The notes under the pieces: generated by a model
What the model was told of the DNA's origin: nothing
What the model saw: only the letters and a program-made list of their open reading frames with translations
Databases searched by the model: none
Part shown: positions 34,488-43,193 of the stretch, in pieces
How the letters are laid out: the number at the start of each line of letters is the position of its first letter
Position numbering within the stretch: position 1 is the first letter of the stretch
Program-made: the position numbers and the translations under genes
DNA from: an uncultured Oscillospiraceae bacterium
Lineage (GTDB): Bacteria > Bacillota > Clostridia > Oscillospirales > Oscillospiraceae
Length of the DNA: 64,000 bases
Reading direction: 5' to 3'
Assembly: GCA_947627735.1 (NCBI GenBank)
Contig: CANQXG010000004.1
Coordinates: 30,881-94,880 of the forward strand

Positions 34488-36194
34488 TCACACGATGCCG
34501 CCGAGATCGTAATCCGCCAGCCACTTGCTGGCCTTCTCGCATACCCCGGCCAAGCAATGGGGGTCGAAGGGACTCTCCAGACCGGCATTGGCCAGCAGCT
34601 CCGTGAACACCCGGCTGCCGCCCTGGCGGGTGTAGGCCATGTACTTTTCCCACGCCGCTTTCTGGTCGTCCTGCAGCAGCGCCCAGAACTGCAGCGACAC
34701 CGTCTGGGCCAGGCAGTAATCGATGTAATAAAACGGTCGGGAGTAGATGTGGTGCTGCCGCTGCCAGCCCTCTCCCTCGCTGTAGAAGGGGATGTCCCCG
34801 TCCAGCTTCATCCAGGGCATATACACCCCCAGCAGCCGCTTCCAGGTGGCGTGCCGCTCCGCCGGGGTCATCTCCGGGTGGTCGTATACCTCGTGCTGGA
34901 AGTGGTCCACCATGGTGCCGTAGGGGATGAACGTCAGCGCCCCGGCCAGGTGGCTGTACCGGAATTTCCGCGCGTCGTCGCCGAAGAAGTCCTCCTCCCA
35001 GGGCCAGGCCATGAACTCCATGCTCATGGAGTGGACCTCGCAGCCCTCCATGCTGGGCCAGATGTACTGGGCGGGGACGCGGTCCTTGTTCATCCAGGAG
35101 GCGAAGGCGTGGCCGGCCTCGTGGGTGACCACCTCCACGTCGTGCTGGGTGCCGTTGAAGTTGGCGAAGATGAACGGTACGCCGTAGTCGGGGATGCTGG
35201 TGCAGTAGCCGCCGGCCTCCTTGCCCTCGGTGGACAGCACGTCCAGCAGCTCCATATCCAGCATGGTGTTGAAAAACTCCGCGGTCTCGGGACTCAGCTC
35301 ATTATAGAACTTCTTCCCCGCCGCCAGGATATCGTCGGGCGTGCCCTGGGGCCGGGGGTTGCCGGAGCGGAACTCCAGCGCGTTGTCCGCGAAGCTCATG
35401 GGGTACTGCTTGCCCAGCCGCTCCGCCTGCCGCCGGTAGATATCGTCCGCCACCGGGACGAGATACTTCACCACCGCCTCCCGGAAGCGCTCCACGTCCT
35501 CCCGGCCATAGCAGTTGCGGCCCATGCTGTAGTAGCCCAGGGGTGTGTAGCCGCCGTAGCCCAGCTTCTTGCCCATGCCGTCGCGCAGGTGCACCAGCTT
35601 GTCGTAGATGTCGTCCAGCTTATCCTGGTTGTCCTTGTACCACTGCCCCTCCGCCTTCCAGGCGGCCAGCCGCCGGGCATCGTCCGGGTCGTTTTTGAAC
35701 GGCGTGATCTGGCTGAGGGTGTACATGTTCCCCTCGAAGGGGATCTGGGCCGACGCCAGCAGCTTTTCATACTCCTGGGACAGGTCGTTGTCCTGGATCA
35801 GATCGGGGATGATCTCCGGGGAGAACGCCTTCAGGGCGATCTCCGCGTTGAGGAACATAAGCGTACCGTACTCCGCCTCGAAATCCTTCCGGAAGGGGCT
35901 GGCCAGCATGGCCAGGGTCCACTGCTGCTCGTACTCCTGCAGGGCCGGGCCGGCGGCGTTCCAGAACTTCATCTCCCCGTCGTAAAACGCGTCCCGGGTG
36001 TCGATGCTGTGGCGGATGTGGGCCAGGGTTCCCATGGTGCGGCCATGCTTGGCCTCCTGCTCCTTGGCCAGGAACAGCTCCTTCGCCTCGGCGTAGCTGG
36101 AGGCGTTTTTCAGCTTCTCCGTCATGGCCGCCAGGTCCTTCTTCATCTGCTCCACGTCGGGGCGCTCATAGGGCATTTCCGAGAATTTTATCAT
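34488..36194 (-). CDS. M3 family oligoendopeptidase (PepF/YjbG-like)
   Basis: 568-residue cytoplasmic zinc peptidase. The metal site is VVTHEAGHAFASW with the downstream Glu region SMEGCEVHSMSMEFMAWPWE, and the C-terminal YSRPFYYIDYCLAQ is typical of M3B oligoendopeptidases. It cuts short peptides and lies directly upstream of the peptide uptake operon, with its own promoter. ATG at 36194 after GGAGG. Confidence 0.95.
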   Translation of the reverse strand: MIKFSEMPYERPDVEQMKKDLAAMTEKLKNASSYAEAKELFLAKEQEAKHGRTMGTLAHIRHSIDTRDAFYDGEMKFWNAAGPALQEYEQQWTLAMLASPFRKDFEAEYGTLMFLNAEIALKAFSPEIIPDLIQDNDLSQEYEKLLASAQIPFEGNMYTLSQITPFKNDPDDARRLAAWKAEGQWYKDNQDKLDDIYDKLVHLRDGMGKKLGYGGYTPLGYYSMGRNCYGREDVERFREAVVKYLVPVADDIYRRQAERLGKQYPMSFADNALEFRSGNPRPQGTPDDILAAGKKFYNELSPETAEFFNTMLDMELLDVLSTEGKEAGGYCTSIPDYGVPFIFANFNGTQHDVEVVTHEAGHAFASWMNKDRVPAQYIWPSMEGCEVHSMSMEFMAWPWEEDFFGDDARKFRYSHLAGALTFIPYGTMVDHFQHEVYDHPEMTPAERHATWKRLLGVYMPWMKLDGDIPFYSEGEGWQRQHHIYSRPFYYIDYCLAQTVSLQFWALLQDDQKAAWEKYMAYTRQGGSRVFTELLANAGLESPFDPHCLAGVCEKASKWLADYDLGGIV

Positions 36195-36251
36195 GTATAT
36201 CCTCCGTTTCCGGTCCCATCGGGGCCGATAGTCCGATAAAATTGCATTTTA

Positions 36252-36280
36252 ATTGTACCACACCGGCCGGCAAAGTGCAA
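36252..36280 (-). promoter_or_regulatory. Promoter of the M3 oligoendopeptidase gene
   Basis: Minus strand TTGCAC, 17-base spacer, TACAAT with upstream TG. About 58 bases before the ATG. It is back to back with the recG promoter. Confidence 0.8.
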
Positions 36281-36306
36281 GGCCGGGGAAAACTTCGCCG
36301 GGAAAT

Positions 36307-36335
36307 TTGATATTTTCCCGCCGCCGTGGTAAAAT
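36307..36335 (+). promoter_or_regulatory. Promoter of recG
   Basis: TTGATA, 17-base spacer, TAAAAT with upstream TG (TGGTAAAAT). The recG ATG begins only 6 bases after the -10 box, so the predicted transcript starts at or next to the start codon. Confidence 0.8.
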
Positions 36336-36341
36336 CGGGCC

Positions 36342-38399
36342 ATGAATACGCTAGATCAGGACATCCGATATCTCAAGGGCGTGGGCGACGCCCGGGCCAA
36401 GGCCCTGGAAAAGCTGGGCGTGCGCACCCTGGGCGACCTGCTGGGGTACTTTCCCCGGGCCTATGAGGACCGGCGGGCCATCTACGCCATCGCCGACGCG
36501 CCCCTGGACACGCCGGTGTGCGTGCGCGCCATGGCCGCCTCCGCGCCCACCGCCGCCTTCGTGCGCCGGGGCATGGAGCTATTGAAGCTGCGGGCGGTGG
36601 ACGAGTCCGGCGCGGTGGACATCACCTGGTTCAACCAGAATTTCCTCCGCAGCCAGTTCGTCCCCGGCCAGACCTATATCTTCTACGGCCGGCTCACCGC
36701 CATGGGCCGCCGCCGTGCCATGGCCAACCCCGCCTTCGAGCGGGAGGACCGCCAGGGCGTGGTCACAGGCCGCATCCTGCCCATCTACCGGCTCACCGCC
36801 GGCGTGACCCAAAAGCTGCTGCTGTCCGCCATGGAGCAGGCCCTGGAAAAGTGCGGCGGGCAGGTGCCCGACGTGCTCCCCCCCGCCCTGGCTGGCCGCC
36901 TGAACCTGGCCCAGGCGCCCTACGCCTACGAGAACATCCACTTCCCCCGGGACGACCAGGCCCTGGAGCAGGCCCGGCGGCGGCTGGTGTTCGAGGAGCT
37001 GTTCGTGCTGGCGGCGGCATTGGGCCTCATGCGCCGGGAGCGCACCGCCTCCGGCGGCCGGCGGATCACGCCCCGGCCCATGGAGCCGTTCTGGTCCGCC
37101 CTGCCCTACCGGCCCACCGGCGCCCAGGTCCGGGCGGTGGAGAAGGCGCTGGCGGACATGGCCTCCGGCGCGCCCATGAACCGGCTACTTCAGGGCGACG
37201 TGGGCAGCGGCAAGACCCTGGTGGCCGCGGCCCTCATCTGGCAGTGTGCCCAAAACGGGATGCAGGCCGCCTTCATGGCCCCCACGGAGATATTGGCCGA
37301 GCAGCACTATAAAAACCTCTCCGCCCTGCTGGAGCCTATGGGCGTGCGCCTGGTGAAGCTGACCGGCTCCATGAAGCCGACGGAAAAGCGCCATGCCGGG
37401 GAGCTGCTGGCCGCGGGCATGGCCCAGGCCGCCGTGGGCACCCACGCCCTTCTCAGCGCCGGCGTCACTTTCTCCGACTTAGGGCTTGTGGTCACCGACG
37501 AGCAGCACCGCTTCGGCGTGGAGCAGCGCAGCGCCCTGGCGGGCAAGGGCCTCCGGCCCCATGTACTGGTCATGTCCGCCACCCCCATCCCCCGGACCCT
37601 GGCCCTCATCATCTACGGGGACCTGGACATCTCCGTGCTCAACGAGCTGCCCCCGGGCCGGCAGAAGGTGGACACCTTCGCCCTGGGCGAGGACATGCGC
37701 CCGCGGATATGGCGGTTTGTCCGCCGTCTGGTGGGCGAGGGCCGGCAGGTGTTCGTGGTCTGCCCTATGGTGGAGGAGAACGAGGAGCTGCCCGCCGGGG
37801 TGAAGAGCGCGGAAACCTGGGCCAAGACCCTGCAGCGGGACGTGTTCCCCGACCTGCGGGTGGGGTGTGTCCACGGCAGGATGAAGGGCCGGGACAAGGA
37901 CAGGGTGATGGCCGCCTTCGCCGCCGGGGAGTACGACATCCTGGTGTCCACCACGGTGATCGAGGTGGGCGTGGATGTGCCCAACGCGGCGCTGATGATC
38001 GTGGAGAACGCCGACCGCTTCGGCCTGAGCCAGCTGCACCAGCTCCGGGGCCGTGTGGGCCGGGGCAGCCACAAGAGCTACTGCGTGCTCTTCTCCGACG
38101 CCCAGGGCCAGGAGGCCAAGTCCCGGCTGCGGATCATGGTCCAGACGAACGACGGCTTCGCCATCTCTGAGGAGGACCTGCGCCTGCGGGGTCCCGGCGA
38201 CTTCTTCGGCTCCCGGCAGCACGGTCTGCCCCAGATGCACGTGGCGGACCTGTCCGCTGACATGCGGGTGCTGAAGCAGGCCCAGGACGAGGCCCAGGCC
38301 CTTCTGGCGGCGGACCCGGCGCTGGAGAGGCCGGAGAACCGCCCCCTCAAAGAGCGCATCAGCCGCCTGTTCGACCTGCACGGCGACACCTTCAACTGA
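36342..38399 (+). CDS. recG: ATP-dependent DNA helicase RecG
   Basis: 685-residue RecG, which reverses stalled forks and processes branched DNA. The N-terminal wedge/OB domain starts DIRYLKGVGDARAKALEKLG; helicase motifs are LLQGDVGSGKT (I), TDEQHRFGVEQR (II, DEQH), VMSATPIPRT (III), STTVIEVGVDVPNA (V) and QLRGRVGRG (VI). Full length. There is no ribosome site before the ATG, and the promoter -10 box is 6 bases away, so translation is probably leaderless. Confidence 0.97.
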   Translation: MNTLDQDIRYLKGVGDARAKALEKLGVRTLGDLLGYFPRAYEDRRAIYAIADAPLDTPVCVRAMAASAPTAAFVRRGMELLKLRAVDESGAVDITWFNQNFLRSQFVPGQTYIFYGRLTAMGRRRAMANPAFEREDRQGVVTGRILPIYRLTAGVTQKLLLSAMEQALEKCGGQVPDVLPPALAGRLNLAQAPYAYENIHFPRDDQALEQARRRLVFEELFVLAAALGLMRRERTASGGRRITPRPMEPFWSALPYRPTGAQVRAVEKALADMASGAPMNRLLQGDVGSGKTLVAAALIWQCAQNGMQAAFMAPTEILAEQHYKNLSALLEPMGVRLVKLTGSMKPTEKRHAGELLAAGMAQAAVGTHALLSAGVTFSDLGLVVTDEQHRFGVEQRSALAGKGLRPHVLVMSATPIPRTLALIIYGDLDISVLNELPPGRQKVDTFALGEDMRPRIWRFVRRLVGEGRQVFVVCPMVEENEELPAGVKSAETWAKTLQRDVFPDLRVGCVHGRMKGRDKDRVMAAFAAGEYDILVSTTVIEVGVDVPNAALMIVENADRFGLSQLHQLRGRVGRGSHKSYCVLFSDAQGQEAKSRLRIMVQTNDGFAISEEDLRLRGPGDFFGSRQHGLPQMHVADLSADMRVLKQAQDEAQALLAADPALERPENRPLKERISRLFDLHGDTFN

Positions 38400-38466
38400 G
38401 GGCGCGTGCGCATCAAAGCTAGCGGCATTTCCCGAGCCGGTGTGTAGTATTTGAAGGAAAACAGGT

Positions 38467-38952
38467 ATGGATAAAGTCGTTATCAAGAAGATAGAAACGG
38501 ATACGGAGATCAGAGAAAAAGCGTATGTTCACTGGAAATCATGGCAAGAAGCTTATTCGGGGATCGTCGAACAGAAATATCTTGATGAGCATACGCTTGA
38601 ACAGTGTGAAGAAATGGCTCTCCGCTCAGCAGATAACACGATCATCGCAAAGAAAGACGGTCATGTTATTGGATTTGCTGAGTATGGAGAAAACCACGAC
38701 GGAGATCTGCCAAACGCGGGCGAGATCGGTGCGCTTTATGTTTTGGCAGACCACAATGGATGCGGAATAGGAAAACAGTTATTACAGGAAGCTCTCATTC
38801 TATTAAAAGACTATCCCCATATCGCGATCTGGGTACTAAAGGAGAACGAGAGGGCGATCGCGTTTTATAAACGATGCGGATTCCAGTTTGATGGACACCA
38901 AGGCATGACGCAGATCGGTGCTGCTGCGGCAAGAATGAGATTGGAAAGATAA
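38467..38952 (+). CDS. GNAT family N-acetyltransferase
   Basis: 161-residue acetyltransferase: acetyl-CoA motif A is VLADHNGCGIGKQLLQEAL and motif B is ENERAIAFYKRCGFQFDG. The substrate is unknown. The gene is clearly AT-richer than its neighbours and uses AGA, ATA and TTA codons that are rare nearby, which suggests recent acquisition. AAGGA lies upstream of the ATG. It ends at a shared bidirectional terminator. Confidence 0.9.
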   Translation: MDKVVIKKIETDTEIREKAYVHWKSWQEAYSGIVEQKYLDEHTLEQCEEMALRSADNTIIAKKDGHVIGFAEYGENHDGDLPNAGEIGALYVLADHNGCGIGKQLLQEALILLKDYPHIAIWVLKENERAIAFYKRCGFQFDGHQGMTQIGAAAARMRLER

Positions 38953-38980
38953 CTTCCAGTTTATCTCACCGCGCACGGAC

Positions 38981-39021
38981 AAAATAAAAAACAAGCGGCA
39001 GAGCCGCTTGTTTTTTATTTT
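38981..39021. terminator. Bidirectional terminator between GNAT gene and ispH/S1
   Basis: Perfect 19-bp inverted repeat AAAATAAAAAACAAGCGGC with a 3-base loop. The GC core is flanked by A and T tracts on both sides, so it works for both convergent transcripts. Confidence 0.95.
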
Positions 39022-39028
39022 GCTTGTC

Positions 39029-41266
39029 TTATTCCTCTTCGGCAGGCTCGTCCACCTCAGGGGCGACGCCGCTGACCTCGCCGGTGGCGGAGATCTCGTA
39101 CACCAGAGCGTCATCCTCAGGCTCGGGATCAGGCTCCGGCTTTCTGGGCGCGCGCTGACGGGCGGGAGCCGGTTCCGGCTCGATGAGAGCGCGGATGCTC
39201 AGGGAGATCTTCTGCTTGTCGTTGTCGATGGCGGTGATCTTGGCGTCCACCTCCTGACCCACGGACAGGACCTCCTCCGGCTTGCCGATGCGACGATTGG
39301 CGATCTGGGAGATGTGGATCAGGCCGTCCACGCCGGGCAGCACCTCGGCAAAAGCGCCGAAGGGCATCAGCTTGACGATCTTCACCTTGGCCACGTCGCC
39401 GGGCTGATAGGCCGCGGTGAACTTGGCCCAGGGGTTGTCCTCCGCCTTGCGGTAGCCCAGGGAGATCTTCCGCTTCTCGGGGTCGAAGCTGATGACATGG
39501 ACCTCCACCTCCTGGCCGATGGACAGCACGTCCTCCGGCTTGCGGATGCGGTCCCAGCTGATCTCGGAAACATGGACCATGCCGTCCACGCCGCCGATGT
39601 CCACGAAGGCGCCGTAGCTGGTCATGCTCTTGACGGTGCCCTGATAGACCTTGCCGTTTTCGATCTCGGCCCAGATCTTGTCCGCCTTCTCCCGGCGCTC
39701 CCGGACGGCGACGCTGCGGATGGAGCCGACGACGCGCTTGCGGGAGCGGTTGACCTCGGTGATACGGAAGCGGACGGTCTTGCCCACCAGCTCGCTCATG
39801 GGCACATCGCGGCCCAGGCCGGTCTGGGAGGCGGGGATGAACACGCGGATGCCCTTGATGTTGATGACCACGCCGCCCTTGTTCTCCTCGGAGACCTTCC
39901 CCTCCAGGACGGTGCCGTCCTCATAGGCTGCCTCCACGTCGGTCCAGCTCTTGGCGGCGTCCAGACGGCGCTTGGACAGCTGCACGGTGCCCTCCACGTC
40001 GTTGACGCGAACAACGGAAGCCTGGATCTCATCGCCGACCTTGACCAGCTCGTTGATGTCCACACCGGGCTTGTCGTCGGTGAACTCGGATACGGATATG
40101 TATCCGGAGTGCTTGGTGGGCAGATCAACGGTGATCTCCGTGGAGCCGATGGCGGCCACGGTGCCGGTGACGGTGTCGCCGTTGTGGATGGTGCGGATGG
40201 AGTCCTCCAGCAGCTGATCGAAGCTCTTCTCCGCGGGCGCAGCGGGCGTCTCCTCGGCGGCGGGGGCCTCTGCCTCGGGAGCGGCTGCTTCCTCAGCGGC
40301 AGGTGCGACGGGGGCCTCTTCGACGGCAGGGACTTCCTCCGCCGCGGGGGCTTCCGCTGCCACAGGGGCTTCCTCCACTACGGGAGTCTCCTCGGCGACG
40401 GGTTCTTCTTTCAGGATCTCAGGCTCGTTCATTTTGTTTACTACCTCCTTAATTATCCACGAGGGCGTTGAGGCGCCGGCGGTGACGCCGACGGAAGAAC
40501 ACCCGGAAAGGCGCTTTCGGTCCAGCTCGTCCGCTTTTTCCACGAACAGGACGACGGGGCAGTTTTCCGCGCATATCTGCGCCAGATGGATGGAGTTGGC
40601 GCTGTGCCTCCCCCCCGCCACGATCACCGCGTCGCAGGACGCGGCGAGCTGTCTGGCCTCATTTTGCCTAATACTCGTAGCATCGCATATTGTATCAAAT
40701 ATCTGCGCGTTTGTACACAGTTTTTTTATCGAATTAATACTTTGTTCACTAATTTCTTTGTTGGAGGTGGTCTGAAAAACCACCGTGACGGGGCTGTCGG
40801 GGGTGAAAGACCGCTCCTCCATCCACCGGCGCAGCTCATCGGCGCTGCGCACCACCGCCGCGCCGTCGCACCAGCCGCATATGCCCTGCACCTCCGGGTG
40901 GTCCGGCTCGCCGAACACCACCACCTGCCGGCCCTCCCGGCCGGCCCGCTCCACGATCCGGTGGATGCGGGACACCTTGGGGCAGGTAGCGTCCACGATG
41001 ACGCACCCCTTCCCCTCCAGTATGTCCCGTTCCGCCCGGGAAATACCGTGGGAGCGGATGACCACCGGCGCGCCGGCGGGCACGTCCTCCGCCCGCCGGG
41101 CGGTGCGCAGGCCCTTCGCCTCCTGGCGGGCCACCGCGTCCCGGTTGTGGATCAGCTCCCCCAGGCTCCAGCAGGCTCCATATCGCTCCAGCGCCTGCTC
41201 CGTCAGGGATACCGCCCGGTCCACGCCGAAGCAGAACCCGGCGCTCTTCGCCACCGTGACGGTCAT
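39029..41266 (-). CDS. ispH-rpsA: Fused HMBPP reductase (IspH) and ribosomal protein S1
   Basis: 745 residues. Residues 1-278 are IspH, the 4Fe-4S enzyme that completes isoprenoid precursor synthesis; its three cluster cysteines are in AGFCFGVDRA, DATCPKVSR and DTICDATS, with DHPEVQG. An Ala/Glu/Pro-rich linker follows (about 280-350). Then come four S1 RNA-binding domains (GTVAAIGSTEITVDLP, GKVSEENKGGVVINI, GTVKSMTSYGAFVDIGG, VKIVKLMPFGAFAEVLPG). The fusion is known in Clostridia. The ATG at 40432 inside the frame has a perfect TAAGGAGGT upstream, so free S1 (467 residues) is probably also made. The start overlaps the cmk stop (ATGA). Confidence 0.95.
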   Translation of the reverse strand: MTVTVAKSAGFCFGVDRAVSLTEQALERYGACWSLGELIHNRDAVARQEAKGLRTARRAEDVPAGAPVVIRSHGISRAERDILEGKGCVIVDATCPKVSRIHRIVERAGREGRQVVVFGEPDHPEVQGICGWCDGAAVVRSADELRRWMEERSFTPDSPVTVVFQTTSNKEISEQSINSIKKLCTNAQIFDTICDATSIRQNEARQLAASCDAVIVAGGRHSANSIHLAQICAENCPVVLFVEKADELDRKRLSGCSSVGVTAGASTPSWIIKEVVNKMNEPEILKEEPVAEETPVVEEAPVAAEAPAAEEVPAVEEAPVAPAAEEAAAPEAEAPAAEETPAAPAEKSFDQLLEDSIRTIHNGDTVTGTVAAIGSTEITVDLPTKHSGYISVSEFTDDKPGVDINELVKVGDEIQASVVRVNDVEGTVQLSKRRLDAAKSWTDVEAAYEDGTVLEGKVSEENKGGVVINIKGIRVFIPASQTGLGRDVPMSELVGKTVRFRITEVNRSRKRVVGSIRSVAVRERREKADKIWAEIENGKVYQGTVKSMTSYGAFVDIGGVDGMVHVSEISWDRIRKPEDVLSIGQEVEVHVISFDPEKRKISLGYRKAEDNPWAKFTAAYQPGDVAKVKIVKLMPFGAFAEVLPGVDGLIHISQIANRRIGKPEEVLSVGQEVDAKITAIDNDKQKISLSIRALIEPEPAPARQRAPRKPEPDPEPEDDALVYEISATGEVSGVAPEVDEPAEEE
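40443..40451 (-). promoter_or_regulatory. Perfect internal ribosome site for a separate S1 product
   Basis: TAAGGAGGT on the minus strand, complementary over 9 bases to the 16S 3' end, 10 bases before the in-frame ATG at 40432 (MNEPEILKEEP). It lies inside the ispH part of the fused frame, where no ribosome site is needed for the fusion itself. Confidence 0.8.
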
Positions 41267-41958
41267 AGCGCCGCCCTCTCCGCCATCCGCCGGCGCACCA
41301 GGTCATACACCGCGCCGATGCTCTGTTCCAATGTCATGTCCGAGGTATCCAGCGTCACGGCGTCCTCCGCCGCCCGCAGGGGCGCGGCGGCCCGGGAGGC
41401 GTCGTCATGGTCCCGCCGGGCCATGTCCGCCGCCACCTGCTCATAGGTACTGTCGTCCCCCTTGGCGGCCAGCTCCGCCAGACGGCGGCGCGCCCGCGCC
41501 TCGGGGGAGGCGGTGAGGAATATCTTCAGGTCCGCGTCGGGCAGCACCACCGTGCCGATGTCCCGCCCGTCCATGACCACGCTCTGCCGCCGGGCGGTCT
41601 GGCGCTGCATGTCCAGCAAAAATCCCCGCACCACCGGCAGGGCGGACACCGCCGAGGCATACATGCTCATCTCCGGCGTGCGGATGGCCGCGGACACATC
41701 CTCTCCGCCCAGGAACATCCGCTGGCTGCCGTCGGGGCCGTAGTCGAAGGATATGTCCAGCGCCGGCAGCAGCGGCGCCACCGCGGCGGCGTCATGGGGG
41801 TCCCGCCCCGCCCGGCGCACCGCCAGCCCCACCGTCCGGTAGATGGCCCCGGTGTCCACGTACACGAACCCGCACCGGGCCGCCACCGCCTTGGCGATGG
41901 TGCTCTTGCCGGCCCCGGAGGGGCCGTCGATGGCCACGGAAAACACATTGTCGTTCAT
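41263..41958 (-). CDS. cmk: Cytidylate kinase
   Basis: 231-residue CMP/dCMP kinase. P-loop IDGPSGAGKST, VYVDTGAIYRTV, VMDGRDIGTVVLPDADLKIFLTAS, and RRLAEL. It feeds CTP/dCTP pools. The ATG at 41958 follows GGAGGAGG. The ORF track start is 16 codons too early. The start overlaps the upstream flavoprotein stop, and its stop overlaps the ispH start (ATGA), so the three are coupled. The cmk-ispH-S1 order is common in Clostridia. Confidence 0.96.
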   Translation of the reverse strand: MNDNVFSVAIDGPSGAGKSTIAKAVAARCGFVYVDTGAIYRTVGLAVRRAGRDPHDAAAVAPLLPALDISFDYGPDGSQRMFLGGEDVSAAIRTPEMSMYASAVSALPVVRGFLLDMQRQTARRQSVVMDGRDIGTVVLPDADLKIFLTASPEARARRRLAELAAKGDDSTYEQVAADMARRDHDDASRAAAPLRAAEDAVTLDTSDMTLEQSIGAVYDLVRRRMAERAAL

Positions 41959-43193
41959 TTCGATCCTCCTCCCGCGGCCAGCCCGGCCTTCCGGCCGGTG
42001 GCCCATGCGATCTGCAGGTTGAACCCGCCGGTATACCCGTCTACGTCCAATATCTCCCCGGCGAAGTACAGCCCCGGCACCAGCTTGCTCATCATGGTCC
42101 GGGGGTCCACCTGCTTCACATCCACCCCGCCGGCGGTGACGATGGCCTCCGCCGGGGGCCGCGTGCCGGATACGGGCACGGGAAAGTCCTTCAGCCGCTC
42201 CCCCAGGGCCAGGCGCTTTTCCCGGGTCAGGTCATGGGCCTTCTCCTCCGGGTCGATGCCCGCCGCGTCCAGCAGCGCCGGGATCAGCGACCGGGGTGCC
42301 AGGTCCGTCAGGGCGTTGGTCATGTCCCGATTGGAATACTTTTCCAGGTCCCGGCGGATGCGCCCGTCCAGCTTCTCTGCGTCCAGGGCGGGCTTGAAGT
42401 CCACGGACAGGGAGTAGCGCCTGCCTGCCCAGTCCCGGATGTGGGCGCTGGCGGACAGGACCAGAGGGCCGGTGACGCCGAAGTGGGCGAAGAGCATCTC
42501 CCCCCGCTCCTTCCATATGGCTTTGCCGTCCTCCAGCAATGTCAGATCCACGTTTCGCGGCGCCAGCCCCGCCAGGCGGACACAGCAGGCGTCCCCGCTC
42601 ACAAGGGGCACCAAAGACGGCCTGGGCGCCACGATCCGGTGGCCCAGCGCCGCCGCCATGGCGTAACCGTCGCCGGTGGAGCCGGTGGCAGGATAGGATA
42701 TGCCCCCCGTGGCCAGCACGGCCCATCCGCAGCCGATGACGCCCCGCTCCGTCTCCACGCCGGTCACGGCGCCGTCGGGGCCGGTGACGATCCTCACCGC
42801 CCGACCGTGGACCCGGCCCACGCCCAGCACGTCCATCCGCCCGGCCAGGGCATCGGCCACGTCGTGGGCGTTGTCGGACACGGGAAACACCCGCCCGCCC
42901 CGCTCGGTCTTCAGCGGCACGCCCAGATCCTCGAAAAAGGCCATGGCCGCCGCCGGCGGGAAGGCGGTGAGGGCGCTGTATAAAAACTTCGGGTTGCCCG
43001 GCACGTTGGCCAGCACGCCCTTCACATCGCAGTCGTTGGTCAGGTTGCACCGGCCCTTGCCCGTGATGCGCACCTTCCGGCCCATCTGCCGGTTCGGCTC
43101 GACGACGATCACGTCCAGCCCCCGCTCCGCGGCGGTCACCGCGGCCATCATGCCGGCGGCGCCCCCGCCCACGATCACCCCGTCAGCTCTCAC
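41955..43193 (-). CDS. HI0933/YhiN family flavoprotein (BaiN-like)
   Basis: 412-residue FAD-dependent protein. GIVGGGAAGMMAA-type dinucleotide motif (VIVGGGAAGMMAAVTAA), MGRKVRITGKGRCNLTN, LATGGISYPATGSTGDGY, and the C-terminal GLYFAGEILDVDGYTGGFNLQIAWATG. One member, BaiN, reduces bile-acid intermediates in gut Clostridia, but most members are uncharacterised, so the substrate here is unknown. It starts with GTG, overlapping the upstream MurR-type regulator gene by 11 bases. Confidence 0.93.
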   Translation of the reverse strand: MRADGVIVGGGAAGMMAAVTAAERGLDVIVVEPNRQMGRKVRITGKGRCNLTNDCDVKGVLANVPGNPKFLYSALTAFPPAAAMAFFEDLGVPLKTERGGRVFPVSDNAHDVADALAGRMDVLGVGRVHGRAVRIVTGPDGAVTGVETERGVIGCGWAVLATGGISYPATGSTGDGYAMAAALGHRIVAPRPSLVPLVSGDACCVRLAGLAPRNVDLTLLEDGKAIWKERGEMLFAHFGVTGPLVLSASAHIRDWAGRRYSLSVDFKPALDAEKLDGRIRRDLEKYSNRDMTNALTDLAPRSLIPALLDAAGIDPEEKAHDLTREKRLALGERLKDFPVPVSGTRPPAEAIVTAGGVDVKQVDPRTMMSKLVPGLYFAGEILDVDGYTGGFNLQIAWATGRKAGLAAGGGSK

